Shown here: positions 58,306 to 64,000 of the stretch, piece after piece
Numbering within the stretch: position 1 is the first letter of the stretch
Layout: each line of letters opens with the position of its first letter
NCBI RefSeq assembly: GCF_024362695.1
Contig: NC_065419.1
Coordinates: forward strand, 15,376,678-15,440,677
Direction of reading: 5' to 3'
Source of the DNA: Pectinophora gossypiella
Taxonomy: Eukaryota > Arthropoda > Insecta > Lepidoptera > Gelechiidae
DNA: 64,000 nucleotides
Made by a program: the position numbers and the translations under genes
The notes under the pieces: generated by a model
Databases searched by the model: none
Seen by the model: only the letters and a program-made list of their open reading frames with translations
What the model was told of the DNA's origin: nothing

Positions 58306-58614
58306 GGCTTCTCTCGTGTGGGTTGTGAAGTGGATTACCAACCTTATCAACCTTTGGGGTTAGTATTGACCCACCAAATATGACATGACTTTTATAACGA
58401 GTACTTATTTACATCAGTCAGTAATAACCGGGACTAACGGATAACCTTGCTTTCCGAAGCACGGATCATGTTACTTCTGGACAATCAAGTGATCAGCCTT
58501 AACCGAATTAAGGATTATAAACTGATTTTTGTGACATGTTCCCACCGGGATTTGAACTCGAGACCTCCGGATTGTGAGCCCAACGCTCAAATACTGGACC
58601 ATAGACAGAGGTCG
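58306..58614 (-). mobile_element. SINE-1, near full length
   Basis: On the minus strand: head ATGGTCCAGTATTTGAGCGT, B-box region GTCTCGAGTTCAAATCCCGG, a body with AAATCAGTTTATAATCC, a core with GTGCTTCGGAAAGCAAGG, and a 3' block CCCAAAGGTTGATAAGG. It is clearly older than the 31,105 copy. Confidence 0.75.
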
Positions 58615-58689
58615 TTATTTGGCCGTTATCATATTTTTTGTTTCTGTTCAGGTTTTTGTTTACAGGATATTTATAGTTTAATAATACGT

Positions 58690-58985
58690 AATATTTTGTC
58701 TGGAAGTAGCGCCGGTTAGTGAGAAATTGAAGAGCAACAGGTTAGAATGGTGTGGACATGTAATGAGAACGGATGAAATGCTTATAACGAGGAAAGTTAT
58801 GAGTACGAATGTGGATGGATTAAGGAGTAGGGGACGAATGAAAGTGAGAATTAATTGTGTAAAGAAGGATATGTGTGTGAAAGGTGTGAGTACTGAGATG
58901 ACTACTGACAGAAATGAATGGAAGAGGAATACATGATGTGCCGACCACACCCGGAGTGGGATAAGGGCAGAGATGATGATGAATT
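58690..58985 (+). mobile_element. RTE-like LINE 3' end (third family)
   Basis: A coding end plus 'tgatgtgccgaccacacccg' and 'gagtgggataagggcagaga', closing in a TGATGATGAA tail. Tail type and position agree with an RTE-like element distinct from those at 7,500 and 15,707. Confidence 0.65.
58727..58936 (+). CDS. reverse transcriptase C-terminal fragment (RTE-like)
   Basis: A 69-codon frame: KSNRLEWCGHVMRTDE, then KVMSTNVDGLRSRGRMKVRI and NCVKKDMCVKGVSTEMTTDR, ending NEWKRNT. The order RLxWxGHVMR, GRxKxR, VKKDM and RxEWKR is the familiar tail of RTE-type ORF2 proteins. Upstream domains are absent. The frame is intact to the stop at 58,934-58,936, so the insertion may be fairly recent. Confidence 0.7.
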   Translation: MKSNRLEWCGHVMRTDEMLITRKVMSTNVDGLRSRGRMKVRINCVKKDMCVKGVSTEMTTDRNEWKRNT

Positions 58986-59004
58986 ATCAAAATCATAAAG
59001 TTAA

Positions 59005-59160
59005 TCATACATGAGATGTCATTTCTTTCGTCAGGTTGTATGATAAGCTCGGGAGTCGGAAAGTTGAGCAGAGATATGTGCTGTCCTCGCAGCAAGGCAA
59101 CCACGCCGAGCGCCGCGCGATATATATCGAGGGCTTCGACCAATAGACGCAGCAAATGCT
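59005..59160 (-). pseudogene. coding-like fragment of unknown origin
   Basis: The minus frame LLRLLVEALDIYRAALGVVA, then LLRGQHISLLNFPTPELIIQ and PDERND has GC-rich third positions (CTCGATATATATCGCGCGGC region), unlike the flanking AT-rich DNA. It ends where the sequence returns to AT-rich DNA on both sides. I do not recognise the protein. It could be an exon, an exon captured by a transposon, or a piece of an unknown element. Splice-like dinucleotides occur nearby, but this is weak evidence. Confidence 0.3.
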
Positions 59161-59164
59161 ATCT

Positions 59165-59316
59165 AAGTAAAGCTATTGTAGCAGGTTTTTGTAGTATCTT
59201 TTTAATCGTCAATCATAGCTACTTGCGAAATGACGTAGATTCAAAGAATGACCTTCAAGAAGTTTTTCCATGATAATTACGTTGAATAAATGTATTTAGA
59301 TTTCTGATTTCTAGAC
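59165..59316 (+). mobile_element. CR1-like LINE 3' end
   Basis: 'gtagcaggtttttgtagtat', CTTGCGAAATGACGTAGATT, 'ttccatgataattacgttga', 'ataaatgtatttagatttct' and GATTTCTAG. It matches the reverse complement of 19,090-19,200, including two ATTTCTG-type terminal units. Confidence 0.65.
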
Positions 59317-59384
59317 GTAAATATTATGTAGCCTCTCCTAGTGGCGACAGCCGAGTCCGTACGTAAAACGCTCACGATTGTAAA

Positions 59385-59500
59385 TACTTCAGAACCTTGT
59401 CACATTAATATATTTGACATTTAGTGACACTTTGTTTCAATTTGTCAAAAAGTTAATGCGACACGGTCGTAAAGCTTCGTAAAGTGTAAAGGTACATTGG
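59385..59500. mobile_element. MITE-E copy, diverged
   Basis: GTAAATACTTCAGAACCTTG, TCACATTAATATATTTGACA, CAATTTGTCAAAAAGTTAAT, then GCGACACGGTCGTAAAG. Confidence 0.5.
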
Positions 59501-59599
59501 TGTTCTAGTATACATTAATAAAGACATTTATGGAAGTAGGGATTTGCCCCAATTAGTTATTAATTTATCTTAAGGGCTCGACCATGATAGACATCGATA

Positions 59600-59700
59600 C
59601 GGCTCATCACCTATCACGTTGGGGTAACAGAAAGCTCGGTGAGGTGTGGGTACTCACTACTTAGTTTAACTTGCGATGGACGTACCTCTGACTAGCTTAA
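59600..59700 (+). repeat. repeat D copy
   Basis: CGGCTCATCACCTATCACGT, TGGGGTAACAGAAAGCTCGG, TGAGGTGTGGGTACTCACTA and GATGGACGTACCTCTGACTA. Confidence 0.55.
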
Positions 59701-60040
59701 ATATCTTCTAATTTCGAAGATAATTAGAGAATTCAAATATTATTCTTTTCTTTTTATTGTTTAATTTTTATCTTCTTCTTTGTCGTCAAATGTGACATAT
59801 AAAAGGTAACTTTTTTATTGTTTTATATTACTTACTTTTGTTTATTCTAAATTGGACAATAATATGTTATAATAGTACTTTTATGAAAGGCTAGCTCGCC
59901 GGTTTATTTAAAAGTGTTTGGTAATAACAAATGTTCAGGACCTCCGCGATACATGTTTAAGTTTTTGATAAATAAACATATTTTATTCTATTCTATTCAG
60001 CTATTCCTATTTATTTATTCACCTATTTCACAGTCACAAT
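59701..60040. other. no gene; possible LINE 3' end
   Basis: At 59,930-60,000, AAATGTTCAGGACCTCCGCG, 'taagtttttgataaataaac' and ATATTTTATTCTATTCTATT look like a LINE 3' UTR with a (TATTC)n tail. No second copy was seen. Confidence 0.35.
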
Positions 60041-60044
60041 ACAT

Positions 60045-60175
60045 TTTAAATGTTTCAGCAGTGACTCAAAATTGATGCCGCGAATAGCTGAAATGGAATT
60101 TATTTCGAGGTCATCAACCGGTTTATAGCAGTTTAGTCTTCGGAAGCAGTCCATCAGATTAGTGCGTAGTGAGTG
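60045..60175 (-). pseudogene. short coding-like remnant, family unknown
   Basis: The minus frame has TNLMDCFRRLNCYKPVDDLE, then INSISAIRGINFESLLKHLK and CIVTVK followed by a stop. An in-frame stop lies just upstream. Amino-acid composition looks coding, but I cannot assign it. It may be the C terminus of a retroelement protein. Confidence 0.25.
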
Positions 60176-60535
60176 CCGCTACGCACTGATAGTGGAGAGC
60201 TGTTATCACCCACGCCGGCCGTTGACCCGCCTTCGGGAGTCATCGAGAGCAGGGGTGGTTAACTGTTGACTTGTGTGGCATTTATAAAAACATAATATGT
60301 GCACAAGTTAGACAGGTGATGGAAAGATATTGTAGAAACAAAGTAAAACCTACCTCATTAAATTAAGCTTAATTACAATGAGTGGTTAAAAATACCAATA
60401 GAAGCTTTTCATCTAAGAAAGCTACAAGCAAGTATATATTATTTATTAAGTATACTTTTTTTTTCTTTTTTTTTTGTTATGTTGGTATCATTATATGTTT
60501 ATTGCACCAGCCCGTGCTCCAATGAATAATCTTCT
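60176..60535. other. no recognised feature
   Basis: It contains GTAGTGAGTGCCGCTACGCA, a small hairpin-capable palindrome at about 60,165-60,190, and AT-rich DNA. Confidence 0.25.
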
Positions 60536-60539
60536 TTCA

Positions 60540-60685
60540 CCCTAAGGTTGCCTGGCAGAAATTGCTGTTTAGCAATAAGGCCGCCTATTGTGCTTATGTT
60601 TTATACGTATGTTTATGTCCTTTATATATGTTCTTGTGCAATAAAGTATTTTATTGATTGATTGATTGAAAGCAATTATGAAAAT
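60540..60685 (+). mobile_element. LINE-G 3' UTR
   Basis: GGTTGCCTGGCAGAAATTGC, TGTTTAGCAATAAGGCCGCC, TATTGTGCTTATGTTTTATA, 'gttcttgtgcaataaagtat', then TTTATTGATTGATTGATTG. The (TTGA)n tail is complete. Confidence 0.65.
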
Positions 60686-60759
60686 CATGTTGCTACCTGT
60701 AATGCTTCTCTTTATTTTGGTCAGATTAGTACTGGATGAAAGATGTGTTGTACCTGGGT

Positions 60760-61220
60760 GCAATACAGGGTGTAACGGAAGGGGGGTATCAAGCCGAAAG
60801 GGGACAAAACTATACCTTATGTAGATCTTATCTGCAAAATTTCAATTAAAAAAAAACACTTTTGATATTTTTTTCAATTTCAGTTAAAAAAATATTTTAA
60901 TATTTCCAGCATGTAAAAAACACGGCACAGCACTATTGAGGTCACTGTTCTTAATCCACTCAAATATTGGCACTACACAAATCTCCTAGCGCGTCCTGGT
61001 CGCCTGGTACTCGCGGCGCTCGCACGGCCGCGATAGGTACGAAATTCGAGCGGGCGGCGGCTTTGGCGGCAACGTCAAAAGGAGTCGGCGGCCGATTGGA
61101 ACAATCCGAGTCGGCGGCACGTCGGCGACTGTAACAAACAAGAATGACACTAAAGCATCTAATAATTGGAGTCATTTTGCTTTGACAACTATTCTCACAT
61201 TATTTTATGACGTGTAATAG
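60760..61220. other. repeat-like segment and a GC-rich islet
   Basis: ACAGGGTGTAACGGAAGGGG at 60,766 resembles an ending of lepidopteran DNA transposons from memory. From 60,985 to 61,135 the sequence is strikingly GC-rich (GGCGGCGGCTTTGGCGGCAA, GAGTCGGCGGCCGATTGG). A 71-codon minus frame across it is unrecognised. It lies directly left of the large inverted repeat. Confidence 0.35.
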
Positions 61221-62068
61221 TATTTTTTCTACTCCTCTACTTTAATCTGGCATTTAAATAACCAAAAAGTCTAATATAAGTACATACATAATTAAACTCT
61301 TTGAAAAAGTGTACGCTCTATGGCCTATAAAAGCATTGTTTACAAAGTGTAACTGTACTATAATGTCGCCAAAAAAGCATTGTTGTTGTTTTTTTTTTTG
61401 ACCTGGAAACTGGCACCTTTACTTTGTTTGGTGCCATAGATATACTATAAAAAAAAGTATACATTTGCCGCCATTTTCCCGCGCGTTGGAAAATAAATTG
61501 GAAAATTTTTGTGTTTCGTTTAAAATTACGTCGTCGTAGAAAAAGTATTGTATGCAACGTTGTATAACTAGGTCAAAAAATGCTCGTGCTCGTACTGTTG
61601 CATAAATTTTATGCAACAGTTGTATAAGAAGGGTCAAAAAATGCGAGTGGCGTGAGTTGCGATGTGAGCCTTGGCGAACATCGCAATAAGAGACGCCACG
61701 AGCATTTTTTGACCTAGTTATACAACGTTGCATACAATACTTTTTCTACGACGACGTAATTTTAAACGAAACACAAAAATTTTCCAATTTATTTTCCAAC
61801 GCGCGGGAAAATGGCGGCAAATGTATACTTTTTTTTTATAGTATATCTATGGCACCAAACAAAGTAAAGGTGCCAGTTTCCAGGTCAAAAAAAAAAAAAA
61901 CAACAACAATGCTTTTTTGGCGACATTATAGTACAGTTACACTTTGTAAACAATGCTTTTATAGGCCATAGAGCGTACACTTTTTCAAAGAGTTTAATTA
62001 TGTATGTACTTATATTAGACTTTTTGGTTATTTAAATGCCAGATTAAAGTAGAGGAGTAGAAAAAATA
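61221..62068. repeat. large near-perfect inverted repeat (hairpin) with ~370-bp arms
   Basis: The left arm is 61,221-61,588 (368 bp) and the right arm 61,697-62,068 (372 bp). Read as reverse complements they agree at every position I compared. The only differences are in two homopolymers (11 T against 14 A, and 8 A against 9 T). The loop is 108 bp and has its own foldback. Frames that cross the arms appear on both strands and are mirror images. No target duplication or terminal signature was found. Confidence 0.9.
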
Positions 62069-62298
62069 AGTTAAAATTACCTACTTGTTTAGGTAAGGTA
62101 TTTAATTTAATAGTAAATAGGAAAAAAAGTGTGAAAGTGTGGGTAAGTAGGTAGGTAATTAATAATTAGACTTACGTTTTACAAGAAAGGTTCGAAATGT
62201 CGTCATCCCCGTTCGATGCACAGACCTGCCGCTTCATCTGTCCACAACACTTTCGAAGCAAAGTCTGGTGAGCTTTCCACTTGAACTCGGTACCATTC
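62069..62298. other. no recognised feature
   Basis: AT-rich spacer between the inverted repeat and the helix-turn-helix ORF. Confidence 0.25.
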
Positions 62299-62652
62299 TC
62301 AGAATGCCACACGAGGTAAATAATCAGCAGGAATTAGCTCGGGCGTACGTTGCATGTGGTAAGGTTCGCGTGGTAGTCCTTGGGTTGGCTGCACGGCTAG
62401 TACGGCTTCTTCAAACTCCGGATCACGGGTCGCCGAGCGGCCAGTCTCGGATGACGCGTGGAAAGAGCCCGTTAAATGCAGTAGGCGATTGACCATTTTC
62501 CTGAAGCAATGCAGTGAAGGCAGTTGCCTGGCTTCATCAGCTGGTCTACCTTCTATGAATCGCTGATACAAGTTCCGTGCTTCACTTAAGTTGCCATCGC
62601 CGGCACCCACACACATCATCATTTCATAATAACCTACATTACTCAAAGACAC
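62299..62652 (-). pseudogene. transposase-type helix-turn-helix N-terminal domain
   Basis: The 117-residue frame reads YYEMMMCVGAGDGNLSEARN, then LYQRF, CFRKMVNRLLHLTGSFH, GRSATRDPEFEEAVLA. The order Y-x-M, GN-x-x-A-x-x-LY, a helix leading to TGS, GR and E-x-AVL fits the helix-turn-helix (DUF4817-like) N terminus found in many insect transposon proteins. Its normal partner, a DDE domain, is not present. After about residue 90 the match fades (QPTQGLPREPYHMQR). The first Met fits a real start. It lies ~230 bp from the large inverted repeat, but a link is unproven. Confidence 0.5.
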
Positions 62653-63057
62653 CTCGAACTATCACTGATCACAGTTATCACAACAAATCCAAATTTCGAA
62701 CTTCACTCCACAGATAGTAAACAAGCACTGACAAATAATTTGACAGTTTACTTTCGTGTGCATGTTTCTATCTCTTTTGGAATGCTAGTATCCTGGTACT
62801 TAAGGGTGTGTTATTTCTTTGTGCGCAATAAAATATTTTTATGGTATTGTTTGAATGAATGAATGAATGTATTGTATTTTATGAAAGTAGGTACGTATTT
62901 TACTTTGAACCTAGAAAAGTAAAAAAGTCGTTTATCTAATAAGGATCACCCGCGCTCACACTCTGGCACTAACACAGAATTGCCACGTTTCTTCGCAAAT
63001 ATCCCGCGCAATAGCAGAAGGCGAAATTAATCTGTCAATAATAAGACATACTATCAC
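62653..63057. other. LINE-G-like tail and unassigned DNA
   Basis: At 62,815-62,875, TTTGTGCGCAATAAAATATT, then TGAATGAATGAATG resembles the LINE-G terminus with a (TGAA)n tail. The remainder is unassigned. Confidence 0.35.
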
Positions 63058-63215
63058 TCTGCCCGTATCCCTAATGGGGTGGGCAGAGTCACAAGAACAT
63101 CCCATTAGCGGTACGAGCATGATAATTATTTATGTACCTATGTTATGATTACTTGTGGCTCTGTCTGCCCCATAAGAGATAAAGGCGTGATATTATGTAT
63201 GTATGTTTGGTACGG
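63058..63215. repeat. two repeat K ends in inverted arrangement
   Basis: GCCCGTATCCCTAATGGGGT, then GGGCAGAGTCACAAG (63,061-63,095) faces TTACTTGTGGCTCTGTCTGC, 'cccataagagataaaggcgt', then ATTATGTATGTATG (63,150-63,210). The second shows the 3' tail of the family. Confidence 0.55.
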
Positions 63216-63300
63216 GCATGTAGCGATACGAGCGTGTAGTGGTAAGTGAAATTCCGCAGTCTCTGCCTACTCCAATGGGAAAAAGGCGTGATGTTATTGT
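63216..63300 (+). mobile_element. LINE-T 3' UTR
   Basis: 'gtggtaagtgaaattccgca', then GTCTCTGCCTACTCCAATGG and GAAAAAGGCGTGATG. Confidence 0.55.
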
Positions 63301-63439
63301 TCACTGTTGGATAATACACGACTACAATTTAGGAAGGAAAAAAAATACAAAAAAAAAAAATATTTTTTATCATGGTTAATGATAACTTCCCCTTAACAGC
63401 ACCGCCATTTTGAATTTCGGGTGCACTAGGGCTTGCCGA

Positions 63440-63795
63440 TCAAAAAATGTCTATCGATAATCTATCCCGACCGAGAGTCGATCGATAGCAAGACTATTGA
63501 TAACTCGGAAAGTGGGAACATTTTCGATTTTATTACCTAAGTGCAATACAATCGATAGTATCGTTGCGGATTAATAACAAACTATCGATAATTTTGCCCT
63601 CAGTCAGTAGTATTGCTACACTCCGATAGTATGGTTATTTTGAGTGGGCTGATTGTCTAAACTGAATTTCAATAACTCAAAAGTCCATGGATTTAGATTT
63701 TTTGAAAAGCTATTTTTTTATTTCTACCAATCAAAATCGTAGTTGAAAATGATTATGATCGATAATCGATACTGAACTATCGATAGTTTGAAACA
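63440..63795. promoter_or_regulatory. dense cluster of ATCGAT/TATCGATA-like motifs
   Basis: At least seven words within 350 bp: CTATCGATAATC (63,452), TCGATCGATAGC, CAATCGATAGTATCG, ACTATCGATAATT, CTCCGATAGTATGG, ATCGATAATCGATACTG and ACTATCGATAGTTTG. TATCGATA is the binding core of DREF in flies. A promoter role here is speculative, since no gene follows within the window. Mobile-element ends rich in this word are an alternative. Confidence 0.35.
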
Positions 63796-63877
63796 CTAGC
63801 GTGCCTTTTTCTATTCGCGAGCCCTGGCATCCTGGTACAGGGTATAAATCCCATTAACTGTCCCAATGCAATTTGCA

Positions 63878-64000
63878 ATTCCGTGCTTCGGAAGGCACGG
63901 TTGGTCCCGGTGACTACTTACTCATGTAAGAAAGTAGTTATTACATGAGTCATGTCAGGGGCCTCTGGCGGCTCAATAGTTACCCTGACACCAGGGTTGA
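63878..64000 (+). mobile_element. SINE-1, cut by the window edge
   Basis: TTCCGTGCTTCGGAAGGCAC, 'ggttggtcccggtgactact', 'acatgagtcatgtcaggggc' and CCTGACACCAGGGTTGA. The head is missing, the core lacks GTTAAGCC, and the tail lies beyond the window. Confidence 0.75.

Noticed and set aside
61318..61733. Two minus-strand ORFs (79 and 104 codons) in the large inverted repeat
   Set aside because: They arise in arm sequence that is mirrored on the other side, show no domain, and have no coding-like composition.
1..64000. CRISPR arrays, bacterial operons or phage genes
   Set aside because: No regularly spaced repeats with unique spacers, no ribosome-binding-site-led gene strings. The content is eukaryotic mobile-element DNA.

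Overview
The window reads as intergenic or intronic DNA from a moth or butterfly (Lepidoptera). It is AT-rich, and nearly every recognisable unit belongs to a repeat class I associate from memory with lepidopteran genomes: tRNA-derived SINEs with the core GCTTCGGAAGGCACGTTAAG, RTE-like LINEs with GATGAT or TATG tails, CR1/Jockey-group LINEs and short inverted-repeat elements. No host protein-coding gene, rRNA or functional tRNA gene could be supported. The species call and the family names are inference. The repeat relationships come from comparing copies inside the window.

Layout. Bases 1-19,000 hold fragments of about a dozen repeat families (LINE 3' ends, SINEs, MITEs) scattered through unassigned AT-rich sequence. 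At 18,885-21,062 one SINE has been split by a CR1-like LINE and by a second LINE tail, and a 10-bp target duplication still brackets the whole nest. Bases 21,000-34,900 are again scattered repeats, including a full-length SINE with a 12-bp target duplication (31,093-31,450) and C-terminal LINE fragments at 31,900 and 33,900. The centre (34,940-42,838) holds two long LINEs head to head. The minus-strand one is 5'-truncated and frameshifted. The plus-strand one keeps two apparently intact ORFs: ORF1 with a PHD-like finger, coiled coil and FP25K-like C-terminal domain, and ORF2 with endonuclease and reverse transcriptase. Bases 42,840-53,700 carry MITE halves, a PIF/Harbinger remnant with transposase sequence (44,752-45,373), SINEs and unassigned DNA. 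At 53,733-55,455 a LINE is interrupted by a 976-bp MULE-like DNA transposon with inverted, repeat-rich termini. The right end contains more LINE 3' ends, a striking inverted repeat whose ~370-bp arms differ only in homopolymer length (61,221-62,068), a transposase-like helix-turn-helix ORF (62,299-62,652) and a cluster of TATCGAT-type motifs.

How the pieces relate. The non-autonomous elements appear to borrow the machinery of the LINEs. Two short retroposon families share their 3' ends with LINE fragments here (SINE-B with the LINE at 33,900; the 6,005-type repeat with the RTE-like LINE at 7,500). Three SINE families with different heads and tails share one central module. Names such as SINE-1, SINE-B, MITE-H, LINE-T and repeat C are local labels for this annotation, not database names.
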